In this document: positions 18,468 to 27,071 of the stretch, one piece after another
Numbering within the stretch: the first letter of the stretch is position 1
Layout of the letters: each line of letters begins with the position of its first letter
Assembly: GCA_963827155.1 (NCBI GenBank)
Contig: CAWGZV010000002.1
Span: forward strand, 1,612,001 to 1,676,000
Source of the DNA: UTCFX2 sp963827155
GTDB lineage: Bacteria; Chloroflexota; Anaerolineae; Anaerolineales; UBA4823
Direction: 5' to 3'
Length of the DNA: 64,000 bases
Made by a program: the position numbers and the translations under genes
The notes under the pieces: generated by a model
Told to the model about the DNA's origin: nothing
What the model saw: the letters and a program-made list of their open reading frames with translations, nothing else
Databases searched by the model: none

Positions 18468-20084
18468 ATGAAGCAAAATTCCGTTCCGGCTCATCAATCG
18501 GTTCACGGAAGGACATTGCTTACTCTCCCAAGCTTGGCGATTATCCTGGTACTCATCTCTTTGGGGTGCAATTTGCCTGGCTGGCCTCAAAAGCAAGCTG
18601 GTCCCGCAGTTCAGACACAATCGCTTCCATCTGCCCCAACACCTTTCCTGCAATCCACTTCTTCGCCACCAACACCTGCCCAAAGCCCCAGCCCTACTTC
18701 CACTAGGGCAATTCCACCTATTCCCGAATTAAATGCAAAGCCGCTTTACTGGTTTGCCCCACTCCCACCAATGCCGACCAGTCAGGGTAGACCTTTCATC
18801 GGTTCGATAGATTTCATGGATCTTTTTAAACCTGCCGCAGATTGGAATATGGCGGCTTCACATTTCCAGGTCTTCAAGCTTTATGGAGAATGGGTCGCCT
18901 ATCATGCTGCCGATGAGGAGCTTAAGCAGTTGATTTCAAGCATTCAGCAGCGCAGGCTTGCATTAGCTGTCGAAGCTGGTCCCATCACTCCAGAAGATGA
19001 TTGCGGACAGGGTGTAGAAGGCTTTGCAGGCATCGAGGAAGGGATTCGGATTGCAGATCGCATCCACCAGGTAGGCGGGCGCATAGATTTGATCGCCATG
19101 GATGAGCCTTACTTCTATGGTCATTTCTATGATGGCTCGAATGCCTGCCAATGGACCGATGAAAAAATTGCCCTGAATATCGATAGATTTATTCAGGAGA
19201 TGCGCAAGATTTTTCCGGATGTCCTCATCGGTGATACTGAGCCTTTAGCCGGACCTGCTGGCGCGCCTCAGTATCAAGCCTGGTTAGTCAGTTTTCGTGC
19301 GGTAACTGGCTATGATCTAGATTTTCTCCACATGGATATCGATTGGAGCCGCCCGGATTGGCCAGCGGAAATTCAAGCAATAGAGCGATTCGGTGCCGAG
19401 CACAGCATCCCAGTTGGGATTATCTACACCGGAAATTCTCAAGACGCAAGTGATCAATCTTGGATTTCCATCGCAGGCGAACGGATAAAACGGTATGAAA
19501 TCGAACAATCTGGTAAACCTGCTCATGTGCTATTCCAATCCTGGAATGATAAACCAGACAGAGTCTTACCTGAGAGCGACAGATATACCTTTACCGGGTT
19601 GATTCGCGAATATTTCGAAAATAAATCTATGCTGGGTTTTTCAACCAAAGGACGTGGATCGAACCTGGCTTATAAGAAATCGGTGCGATTTTCTCAAACT
19701 TTGCCTGGTTACACTGGAGTTATGGCAGTAGATGGAGACCCTGGGACGCTTTGGAACTCGGGTGCAGATGCACCGCAGTGGATCGAGCTCGATCTTGGAG
19801 AAGCGTTCAATATTCAGGAAATCCGCCTGATTGTTAGTCAATATCCACGTGGTATGACCGTACATTCAATCCTTGCTCGAGGAGCTGCCAACCAGGATGA
19901 ATATGTGACTCTGCATGTTTTTTCAGGTATTACCGATGACGGAACGGTGTTATCCGTTTCTCCAGAATCTCCTTGGCAAGAGGTTCGGTACATCCGAATC
20001 GAGAGCATTCAAAGTCCTTCCTGGATTGCCTGGCGAGAAATCGAAATAATCGACGCAGGCGACCTCGATCCGACCCAGAATTGA
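18468..20084 (+). CDS. Surface lipoprotein with TIM-barrel-like and discoidin (F5/8C) domains
   Basis: A 538-residue exported protein. A hydrophobic signal (LAIILVLISLGC) ends in a lipobox Cys at about residue 34. A Pro/Ser/Thr-rich linker follows (about 40-85). A region of about 270 residues has glycosidase-like barrel features (acidic residues at strand ends: LIAMDEPYF, LHMDIDW, VLFQSWND). The C-terminal beta-sandwich (about 400-530) reads NLAYKKSVRFSQ, GVMAVDGDPGTLWNSG and WIELDLGEAF, the classic discoidin/CBM32 pattern of carbohydrate binding. The catalytic family cannot be named; a role in polysaccharide contact is inferred. Confidence 0.75.
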   Translation: MKQNSVPAHQSVHGRTLLTLPSLAIILVLISLGCNLPGWPQKQAGPAVQTQSLPSAPTPFLQSTSSPPTPAQSPSPTSTRAIPPIPELNAKPLYWFAPLPPMPTSQGRPFIGSIDFMDLFKPAADWNMAASHFQVFKLYGEWVAYHAADEELKQLISSIQQRRLALAVEAGPITPEDDCGQGVEGFAGIEEGIRIADRIHQVGGRIDLIAMDEPYFYGHFYDGSNACQWTDEKIALNIDRFIQEMRKIFPDVLIGDTEPLAGPAGAPQYQAWLVSFRAVTGYDLDFLHMDIDWSRPDWPAEIQAIERFGAEHSIPVGIIYTGNSQDASDQSWISIAGERIKRYEIEQSGKPAHVLFQSWNDKPDRVLPESDRYTFTGLIREYFENKSMLGFSTKGRGSNLAYKKSVRFSQTLPGYTGVMAVDGDPGTLWNSGADAPQWIELDLGEAFNIQEIRLIVSQYPRGMTVHSILARGAANQDEYVTLHVFSGITDDGTVLSVSPESPWQEVRYIRIESIQSPSWIAWREIEIIDAGDLDPTQN

Positions 20085-20087
20085 AAT

Positions 20088-20116
20088 TTGATCCTCCTCA
20101 TTAGCTGGGCTATAAT
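20088..20116 (+). promoter_or_regulatory. Promoter of the NarL-type two-component operon, leaderless
   Basis: TTGATC (20088-20093), a 17-base spacer and perfect TATAAT (20111-20116). The ATG of the sensor kinase begins only six bases after the -10, so transcription would start at or next to the A of the ATG. No Shine-Dalgarno is present. This predicts a leaderless mRNA. Confidence 0.7.
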
Positions 20117-20122
20117 GACCGC

Positions 20123-21325
20123 ATGAAGAAAGCGAAATCTCAAGCCCTCGCTTCAAATACCCTCGCCTACGCCCTTCATGAAGTCGCTCTCCTTCTCAAT
20201 CGCTCATTGGATCTCGAAGAAATCCTGGATAGTCTTCCACTGCTGATTAAACGCATCGTTCCATATGATTTTGCCTCGATCATTCTGGTAGAAAATGACG
20301 AGGCTGTCCAGGCCCGGTATTATGGGAATAAAAAAATCTTGCTTGATGGAACCGGCGCTCGCAGTTATAAAATCCAGGAAATTCCTAGCCTGCAATTAAT
20401 GAATGAAACTCACGATCCCTTACTTATTCCAGATACCGAAAAGTCCTCCATTTGGATCACAAAACCACACGTTGCCTGGGTTAAATCCTATCTTGGCGCG
20501 CCCATCCTGTCAGACGGTTCGATCATCGGATTCTTGAATTTAAACTGCGCCACCAATGATTACTACAATGCTGCAAACTCCCGAAATCTGCTCGCGCTGG
20601 CAGATTTAGCCGCAATTGCCATACAAAATGCCCTTTTATTCAAACAAGCCAAATCTGCCGCCATGCTCGAAGAACGTCAAAGATTGGCTCGTGACCTTCA
20701 TGATTCCGTCAGCCAATCACTATGGACTGCCAGTATTATTGCCGAGGTTTTACCAGGTCTTTGGCAGAAAGATCCCCAACAAGGGGAACAAAGCCTTGAA
20801 AATTTACGCAGGCTCACGCAGGGTGCTTTGGCGGAAATGCGCACGCTGTTATTAGAGTTGCGACCAGCGGCGCTGATGGAATCTGGACTTCCTGAGCTGC
20901 TTAATCAGCTAGCCCAAACAACGATGAGCCGTCGTAAATTAGATATCACGCTTACGATCGATAATGAATGCAGTCAAAATAATAAAAACCAACCTTTCAA
21001 AAATATTAATTCAGAAGTTCAGGTCAGCATATATCGGATCGCCCAAGAAGCGCTGAATAACATCGCCAAACACTCCCGCGCCCACTATGTCCAGATGTGT
21101 CTTAAGCCAAATGATGTCGGGATAAAATTGATGATAAAGGATGATGGACTTGGATTTAACAAAGATAAAATTCCTCACGAACGGATGGGAATTGGGATAA
21201 TGTCAGAACGAGCTGCCGCGATAGGAGCACATCTGTCGATCAGGACCAATCCTGGTCAGGGTACCGAGATCCTTGTCGAATGGCCCGCCCAAGGCTCGGT
21301 TCTAACTCCTAAGGATAATCAATGA
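20123..21325 (+). CDS. GAF-domain sensor histidine kinase (HisKA_3, NarX/DegS type)
   Basis: A 400-residue cytoplasmic sensor kinase. An N-terminal GAF domain (about residues 20-180, with LLNRSLDLEEILDSL and FLNLNCATNDYYNA) senses an unknown ligand. The dimerisation/phosphoacceptor box is EERQRLARDLHDSVSQSL, with His in RDLHD (about residue 193). The HATPase domain has QEALNNIAKHSRA, DDGLGF and GIGIMSERAAAIGA. No membrane segment is visible. It overlaps the next gene by four bases (ATGA), so it is translationally coupled to its response regulator. Confidence 0.92.
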   Translation: MKKAKSQALASNTLAYALHEVALLLNRSLDLEEILDSLPLLIKRIVPYDFASIILVENDEAVQARYYGNKKILLDGTGARSYKIQEIPSLQLMNETHDPLLIPDTEKSSIWITKPHVAWVKSYLGAPILSDGSIIGFLNLNCATNDYYNAANSRNLLALADLAAIAIQNALLFKQAKSAAMLEERQRLARDLHDSVSQSLWTASIIAEVLPGLWQKDPQQGEQSLENLRRLTQGALAEMRTLLLELRPAALMESGLPELLNQLAQTTMSRRKLDITLTIDNECSQNNKNQPFKNINSEVQVSIYRIAQEALNNIAKHSRAHYVQMCLKPNDVGIKLMIKDDGLGFNKDKIPHERMGIGIMSERAAAIGAHLSIRTNPGQGTEILVEWPAQGSVLTPKDNQ

Positions 21326-21963
21326 AGAATTCGGGTGAACCTGTTCGTGTGATCATTGTTGACGATCACGATATGCTGCGAGAAGGATTGCAATCCTTTC
21401 TGCGCGCTTTCGATGATTTGGAGCTGATCGGCGAAGCGGCAACCGGCGCCGAGGCAGTGGAAAAATGTATTACACTTCAACCTGACGTCGTTCTGATGGA
21501 TTTAGTGATGCCTGAGATGGATGGCATAAGTGCAATTAAACTAATCCACAATGCACAGCCAGAAATTCAAATCATCGTCTTATCCAGCTTTGGCGAAGAA
21601 CAGCTCATTAAAAACGCCTTGAGGAATGGCGCAAACAGCTATTTGCTCAAGAACGTATCTGCAGCCAGATTGGCTGAGGCAATTCGGAATGCTGCTAAAG
21701 GCGTTCCAACTTTGGCTCCTGAGGCCGCCCAAGCCCTGATCCAGGAAGCCATAACCGAGCCGACGCCAAAAATCGCATTGACAGCACGTGAGCGGGACGT
21801 ATTATTATTAATGGTCGCTGGTTTGTCAAATTCGAAAATATCAGAGAAGCTTTGTATCAGTCTTTATACTGTGAAGAATCATGTTAGCAGTATTTTGTCG
21901 AAAATGGGGGTAAGAAGCCGTACCGAGGCGGTCAGCTTAGCGATTAAACTCAACTTAGTCTGA
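21322..21963 (+). CDS. NarL/FixJ-family response regulator
   Basis: A 213-residue response regulator. The receiver domain has the acidic pair in VDDHD, the phosphoacceptor Asp in DVVLMDLVMPEMDG and the conserved Lys in SYLLKN. The C-terminal LuxR-type helix-turn-helix reads ALTARERDVLLLMVAGLSN, then SLYTVKNHVSSILSKMG. It is the cognate partner of the overlapping GAF histidine kinase. Targets are not evident from the window. Confidence 0.95.
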   Translation: MKNSGEPVRVIIVDDHDMLREGLQSFLRAFDDLELIGEAATGAEAVEKCITLQPDVVLMDLVMPEMDGISAIKLIHNAQPEIQIIVLSSFGEEQLIKNALRNGANSYLLKNVSAARLAEAIRNAAKGVPTLAPEAAQALIQEAITEPTPKIALTARERDVLLLMVAGLSNSKISEKLCISLYTVKNHVSSILSKMGVRSRTEAVSLAIKLNLV

Positions 21964-22049
21964 AAGTATTGGTTCTTAAGAACTACTCAAAACCCCTCCA
22001 ATAACTCATGCGGCAGCGATAATTTTCATGTATGATCGGGAAGATCTGG

Positions 22050-22074
22050 CTAGTTTGTTGATGCAACAAACTAG
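22050..22074. promoter_or_regulatory. XylR-type ROK repressor operator
   Basis: A perfect 11-bp inverted repeat, CTAGTTTGTTG and CAACAAACTAG around ATG, matches the AGTTTGTT-N-AACAAACT form of Bacillus XylR sites. It lies 75 bases upstream of the ROK repressor start, which suggests autoregulation. I saw no second exact copy in front of the sugar operon. Confidence 0.75.
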
Positions 22075-22148
22075 AGAGCCAATCGGAAATTATATAAAGA
22101 CACCCCAAAATTATCGGCCTCTGAAAGCCATTCATCAAAGCAAATTAT

Positions 22149-22977
22149 ATGAAATCAGTCCCGAATCAAAACTGGAGACCAGGCCTTAGTTCGGCAAATC
22201 AATCTCGCTATCATCCTGGACCAGCTCCGGGAAAATGCCCCACTATCTCGGGCAGACCTGGCAGATCGGACCGGCCTGAATAAAACCACTGTTTCCAGCT
22301 TGATTAGCGAACTAATTGACCGCCAACTCGTTGTGGAGCTCGGTCTTGATAATGCCAAAATTGGTCGTCCTTCGGTCCAGCTTAGCTTAAATCCAAAAGC
22401 TGGTTATGTTGTCAGTGCCGAGGTCGGCGTCGATTTCATCAGCGTAATTTCAACCGATTTCGCCCCTCATATCACCTATAAACTCAAAAAATCCATCGAC
22501 CCCATCCAAAAACAAGATCAGATTATCGATCAGCTTCTGGTATTGTTGCGAAATATCTTCAATGAGAACACAGCAATCCGCGGAAAACTGCTCGGTGTGG
22601 CTGTCGGCGTTCCTGGATTGGTTGACTATGCGAAGGGAACGGTGCTTTTTGCTCCTAACTTACACTGGTTTGATGCACCGCTGGGTAAGATCCTCGGGCA
22701 AGAGATCAATGCCCCCGTTTATGTGGATAATGAAGCCAACCTTGCAGCCCTTGGAGAACATTATTTCGGTGCTGCTCGCGGTTTCAACGAAGTCCTTTAT
22801 ATCAGCGCGGGAGTGGGCATCGGTGGTGGGATTATAATTAACGGTGAGATTATGCGCGGTAAATCAGGCTTTGCCGGCGAATTTGGCCATATGACAATGA
22901 TCCCGAATGGAGAGCTATGCGCTTGTGGAAACATCGGTTGTTGGGAAACCCAGGCCAGCCAGCGAGCTTTATTTTAA
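22149..22977 (+). CDS. ROK-family transcriptional repressor, N-terminal part (frameshifted)
   Basis: This is the first part of a ROK/XylR-type repressor (22149-23410, about 420 residues). The ATG at 22149 reads MKSV. Removing one C from 22159-22161 joins RIKTGDQALVRQINLAII to the winged helix-turn-helix (PLSRADLADRTGLNKTTVSS). The ROK fold follows: LLGVAVGVPGLVDY, then VYVDNEANLAALGEHYFG, and the zinc motif start CACGNIGCWE. The frame ends at an extra T in the T4 run 22972-22975. Skipping it gives SQRALFNWIKNEIAKG. It is likely the sugar-responsive regulator of the ABC operon downstream. Confidence 0.82.
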
Positions 22978-23410
22978 TTGGATTAAGAATGAGATTGCCA
23001 AAGGAAAAAAGAGCTCGCTTCTGGATATTACCCACGGTGATCTGAATACCTTGAGCATAGAGCGCATTGTTGAAGCTGCAGGATGTGATGATGCAATCGC
23101 AAAAGCCGGATTGGACATGATCGGTATCAATCTGGGAATAGGGATTGCTTCTCTTGTGAATGCGCTCAATCCAGATCTTGTGGTTTTTGGTGGGTCAATC
23201 AGCATCGCTTGGGAATTCTTACATCCAATAATTGAGGACCAACTTCGCCTCCGTGCTTTACGATGGCATAGAGATGCTACTCGAATTGTCCCAGCCAGGC
23301 ACGGCGCAGATGCGTGTGTGATGGGCGGCATTGCCGCTGTCTACCATCAAATTCTCGCGAAACCGAGCGATCGACCATCGGCGATCTCTCTGCCGGTCTT
23401 TGTGACCTGA
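22907..23410 (+). CDS. ROK-family repressor, C-terminal part
   Basis: This is the second half of the ROK repressor. The true reading starts near 22976 with NWIKNEIAKGKKSSLLDITH. The residues before that are out of frame. The end of the ROK domain is typical: GINLGIGIASLVNALNPDLV, VFGGSISIAWEFLHP and ACVMGGIAAVYHQIL. It is not an independent gene. The sugar-binding protein of the ABC operon starts 141 bases downstream. Confidence 0.75.
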   Translation: MESYALVETSVVGKPRPASELYFNWIKNEIAKGKKSSLLDITHGDLNTLSIERIVEAAGCDDAIAKAGLDMIGINLGIGIASLVNALNPDLVVFGGSISIAWEFLHPIIEDQLRLRALRWHRDATRIVPARHGADACVMGGIAAVYHQILAKPSDRPSAISLPVFVT

Positions 23411-23551
23411 TGGATAAAATATTAATCAGTCATGTGGGGAGCACCCTGCCCATGAAAAGGAGGAGATGACGCTCAAAACATTTGTCTTTCAATGGTCAAT
23501 CAATACCTTAACTGCACCAAACATTCGAAAGTGTAAAGGAGATAAGAAGAA

Positions 23552-25028
23552 ATGAAGAAATTCCTGTTTGTGTTTGTGATCTTCGCAATGTTGTTGGCTG
23601 CCTGCGCACCTGCAGCAACCCCGGCTCCTGTCGCCACTGAAGCGCCAGCAGAGCCTGCTGCTACCGAAGCGCCTGCTGAACCCGTCGCCACCGAAGCGCC
23701 TGCAGAGCCTGTCGCCACGGAAGCTCCTGCTGAGCCAGTTGTAACAGAAGCGCCTGCTGCGCCTGCCGTGCCGGAGCTTACGATCCTGTGGGCCGAGTGG
23801 GATCCTGCCAAGTACCTGCAGGAAATCGGCAATATGTACGAGAAAGAGACCGGTATCAAGGTCAATGTTGTTGAAGAGCCTTGGGGCAGCTTCTATGACC
23901 GTGTTTCAGCCGAATGGGCTGCCCAGGGTGATGCTTTCGATATGGTTGTTGGCGACAGTCAATGGGTTGGTCAAGGCGCCACGCAAGGCCATTACGTTGA
24001 TCTAACCCAGTTCTTCAAGGACAACGGCAACCTGCAAGATACCGTCACCAAAGCTACCATGACCTACTACGGTGAATATCCTGCTGGCAGCGGCACCTAT
24101 TGGGCTTTCCCGACCGAAGGTGATGCAGTAGGCTGGGCGTACCGCAAGGACCTCTTTGAGGATCCAGCGGAAATGGAAGCCTTCAAAGCAAAATACGGCT
24201 ACGATCTGGCCATCCCAACCACCTGGGACCAGCTCTATGACATCGCTGAGTTCTTCACTCGCCCAGACAACCCCAAGAACGGGGTTAAGTATGGCGTCGG
24301 TGTCTACACTCAGAAGGACTACGATGGGATGATCATGGGATACCAGAACGCGATGTTCTCTTATGGCGCCTACTGGTATGGTGAAGGCTACCAGGTCCAG
24401 GGTGTTGTAAACTCTCAGGAAGCGAAAGACGCCCTGAAGTTCTATCATGACCTCTATCAGTTCGCCCCTCCAGGAACCAGCAATGCGTTCTATGCAGAGA
24501 TGAATGATGCTTACATCTCCGGGCAGGCCGCGATGATCATGAATTACTTCGCCTTCTTCCCTGCGCTTGCGAATCCGGGCACCAACCAGTTCGCAGAACA
24601 AACCGGCTTCTTCTCTGGCCCCGCCGGTCCGACTGGCGAGCGGTTCGTCTCGCTCGGTGGTCAGGGTATGTCCGTCAATGCTTACATCGACGATGCTCGC
24701 AAACAGGCTGCTTTGGACTTCATCAAGTGGTTTGCTCAAGAAGACGTTCAGAAAGAATGGGCTAAAGTTGGTGGATACACTTGTAATTCCAAGGTGCTTG
24801 AATCCGAAGAATTCCTGAACAACACTCCTTACAACCGAGCTTTCGCCGAGTTCGATGGGTTTTGTCAAGGACTTCTGGAACATCCCCGAATATGGCCTCT
24901 TCCTAGAGGTTGTAAACCGCTATATGCACGGTTACCTGGTCAGCAATGAAAGCGACCCCTCCACCGTCATGGATAGCATCGCCACCGAGTTCGAAGCGAT
25001 CCTCAAGGAATACGGCTACCTCAAATAA
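23552..25028 (+). CDS. Sugar ABC transporter substrate-binding lipoprotein
   Basis: A family 1 type solute-binding lipoprotein of about 490 residues. The signal ends in the lipobox LLAAC (Cys18), followed by a Thr/Glu/Ala/Pro repeat linker and the mature domain (TILWAEWDPAKYLQEIGNMY, FDMVVGDSQWVGQG, SGQAAMIMNYF). The frame is interrupted late by one extra T in the T4 run 24860-24863 and would otherwise end at 24949. Skipping it gives FVKDFWNIPEYGLFLEVV and the expected end to TAA at 25026-25028. It heads an operon with two permeases and two ATPases. A strong AGGAGAT site precedes the ATG. Confidence 0.88.
23636..23770 (+). repeat. Five tandem 27-bp repeats in the binding-protein linker
   Basis: Five consecutive units encode TEAPAEPVA-like nonapeptides (small changes in the last two residues). 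They form a flexible linker between the lipid anchor and the binding domain. The DNA copies differ at third positions, so the repeat is not very recent. Confidence 0.8.
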
Positions 25029-25041
25029 CCGAGGTTTTCGA

Positions 25042-25069
25042 TGTGTGGGAGGAGAAATCCTCCCACACA
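25042..25069 (+). terminator. Strong hairpin after the binding-protein gene
   Basis: TGTGTGGGAGGA, GAAA loop, TCCTCCCACACA: a perfect 12-bp stem with a stable GNRA tetraloop, 13 bases after the corrected stop. There is no T-run, so it is more likely an mRNA-stabilising or partial attenuation structure that keeps the binding protein more abundant than the permeases. Confidence 0.7.
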
Positions 25070-25125
25070 ATACCCAATAGCCATTTTGACGTCTGATCGT
25101 TAACCCTTACCAAGGAAAGTGACCG

Positions 25126-26052
25126 ATGGCGACGACGACGATTTCTGAAAGAGATAAAATAAAAAAATCCCGCTGGACTTTAAGTGAACGCGGGATTGTG
25201 AATTTGTTTATTTGGCCAACGCTGCTTTTACTAATCCTTTGGAATATATTCCCTTTATTTTATAGTCTATATCTTGCATTCACAAATTATTCTGCAATCG
25301 CTAAGAAAGCCCCTGTTTGGGTCGGCTTCCAGAATTTCGTTAATCTGCTCACTAGCGAGCAGGTGTGGGGGTATTTCGCCACCACCGGAAAATTTACTCT
25401 CTTGGCTGTCCTCTTTGAGACATTGGTCGGATTTTCATTGGCAATGTTGGTCCGCGACAAATTCAAAGGTAGTGGGTTGCTGACTACGCTCATATTGGTT
25501 CCGATGATGCTTTCACCGGTTGTCGTCGGGCTTTTTTGGGGACTGATCTATAATCCAGGCTACGGTATTTTTAACTACCTGGTCTCCTGGCTGGGATTTC
25601 CGCTAACCACGGATTGGTTAGCAAAATCCGACCTTGCCATGTGGGCTATCGTCATTACGGATGTCTGGATGTGGAGCCCCTTCGTAATGCTGCTTGTTCT
25701 CTCTGGCTTGACAGCTATTCCAGATTACCTCTACGAAGCTGCGGTCATCGATCGAGCAAGCGCCTGGTTCCAGTTCAGGCGGATTACCCTTCCGCAAGTA
25801 GCCCCTCTCCTCTTGATTGCAGTCCTTTTCCGGACGATGGAAGCATTCAAGAGTTTTGACCTAATTATGGGACTGACAGGAGGCGGGCCAGGCGAGGCAA
25901 CCAGAACTGTCTCGATCGAGATTTACCTGCGAGCCTTCGGGGGACAGTTCCGTACAGGCTCTGCGAGCGCACTGGCTTACATCATCCTGATCGTCATCAT
26001 TGCGGCCAGTAATCTGTATATCACCGCCATTAACCGGATGCGGGAGGGCTAA
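25126..26052 (+). CDS. Sugar ABC transporter permease (MalF/UgpA type)
   Basis: A 308-residue inner-membrane permease with about six transmembrane helices starting with LFIWPTLLLLILWNIFP. The ATPase-contact EAA loop reads YEAAVIDRASAWFQFRRITL. The normally conserved Gly of this loop is Arg here (EAAVIDR rather than EAAVIDG), which may be natural or a base error. It forms a pair with the next permease, from which it is separated by three bases. Confidence 0.92.
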   Translation: MATTTISERDKIKKSRWTLSERGIVNLFIWPTLLLLILWNIFPLFYSLYLAFTNYSAIAKKAPVWVGFQNFVNLLTSEQVWGYFATTGKFTLLAVLFETLVGFSLAMLVRDKFKGSGLLTTLILVPMMLSPVVVGLFWGLIYNPGYGIFNYLVSWLGFPLTTDWLAKSDLAMWAIVITDVWMWSPFVMLLVLSGLTAIPDYLYEAAVIDRASAWFQFRRITLPQVAPLLLIAVLFRTMEAFKSFDLIMGLTGGGPGEATRTVSIEIYLRAFGGQFRTGSASALAYIILIVIIAASNLYITAINRMREG

Positions 26053-26055
26053 TCC

Positions 26056-26373
26056 ATGACAGAAAACCTCAAATCCACTCCGACCCAATTCAATTACGCC
26101 ACTCGCGTCGACAAAGTCACCGGTTCCTGGAGGCTCAACCGAACCATCCGGATATTGATCACTGTTTTTGTCACACTGGTAATGTTGATCCCTGTGATCT
26201 GGATGATCATGACCGCCTTTAAAATCTCGGTCCGATGCTGTCGCTGCTCCTCCCAAAGTGTTTTTTCAGCCCAGTATGGAGGGCTTTATCTCGTTGCTCA
26301 CCCAGCGCCGCCAGATTACTGTCGAGCAAGGATTGAAAGAGCTTCAATCCCGCACCGATCTAAAGTGGTATGA
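26056..26373 (+). CDS. Sugar ABC transporter permease (MalG type), N-terminal fragment
   Basis: This is the beginning of the second permease (26056-27052), containing the first transmembrane helix (RILITVFVTLVMLIPVIWMI). One extra A in the A4 run 26221-26224 shifts the frame. Skipping it gives MTAFKSRSDAVAAPPKVFFQ and then joins the next fragment. The segment after AFK in this frame is therefore not real protein. Confidence 0.75.
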   Translation: MTENLKSTPTQFNYATRVDKVTGSWRLNRTIRILITVFVTLVMLIPVIWMIMTAFKISVRCCRCSSQSVFSAQYGGLYLVAHPAPPDYCRARIERASIPHRSKVV

Positions 26374-27052
26374 CAAAGTTATGCTTAAGCGCGGTCAGCA
26401 GATTGTCGACACCAGCCAGTACGTCAAAGATTTAACAAATTCGGTGATCATCTCGGTTACATCCACGGTCTTCTCTGTATTGTTTGGCGTATTAGCGGGT
26501 TATGCTTTCAGCCGCTTCCCGGTGAAAGGCAAGGATGACCTCTTGTTCTTCATCCTCAGCACGCGCATGCTGCCGGCAGTGGTCGTCACTATTCCTATCT
26601 TTATCATGTATCGCCAGTTAGGGATGTATGACAGTCGAATCGGGTTGATCTTGCTGTATATAGTTTTCAATCTTTCTTTCTCTGTCTGGTTGATGAAGGG
26701 TTTTATCGACGAAATCCCAAAAGAGTATGAGGAGGCTGCCATGGTAGATGGCTACTCCCGGTTAGAATCTTTTGTGCGGATTGTGTTGCCCCAGTCAGTT
26801 ACAGGGATCGCCGCTACTGCAATCTTTTGCCTGATTTTCGCTTGGAATGAATACGCCTTTGCACTCATGCTATCAACTGAAAAAGCCCGCACTGCCCCGC
26901 CAAGCATCCCATCGGTCCTTGGTTTAGGCGGGATTGAATGGGCTGCCATCGCCGCTGGATCATTGGGCTTCCTGATCCCAGTTGTGATCGTGACTTTCGC
27001 GATGCGCGATTATCTGCTTCGGGGCGTCACCTTTGGCGCTGTTCGCCGCTAG
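26258..27052 (+). CDS. Sugar ABC transporter permease (MalG type), main part
   Basis: This is the remainder of the second permease: FFQPSMEGFISLLTQ, five more transmembrane helices (for example VIISVTSTVFSVLFGVLAGY) and a canonical EAA loop (EYEEAAMVDGYSRLESFVRI, followed by VLPQ). A long soluble insert lies in the first periplasmic loop (QRRQITVEQGLKELQSRTD). The true start is 26056. It precedes the first ATPase by only 19 bases. Confidence 0.88.
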   Translation: MFFQPSMEGFISLLTQRRQITVEQGLKELQSRTDLKWYDKVMLKRGQQIVDTSQYVKDLTNSVIISVTSTVFSVLFGVLAGYAFSRFPVKGKDDLLFFILSTRMLPAVVVTIPIFIMYRQLGMYDSRIGLILLYIVFNLSFSVWLMKGFIDEIPKEYEEAAMVDGYSRLESFVRIVLPQSVTGIAATAIFCLIFAWNEYAFALMLSTEKARTAPPSIPSVLGLGGIEWAAIAAGSLGFLIPVVIVTFAMRDYLLRGVTFGAVRR

Positions 27053-27071
27053 ATCTGCGAGACGATTAAAA

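Noticed and set aside
24002..24883. 293-codon frame antisense to the sugar-binding protein
   Set aside because: Long, but a mirror frame of a clearly conserved protein with no motifs of its own.
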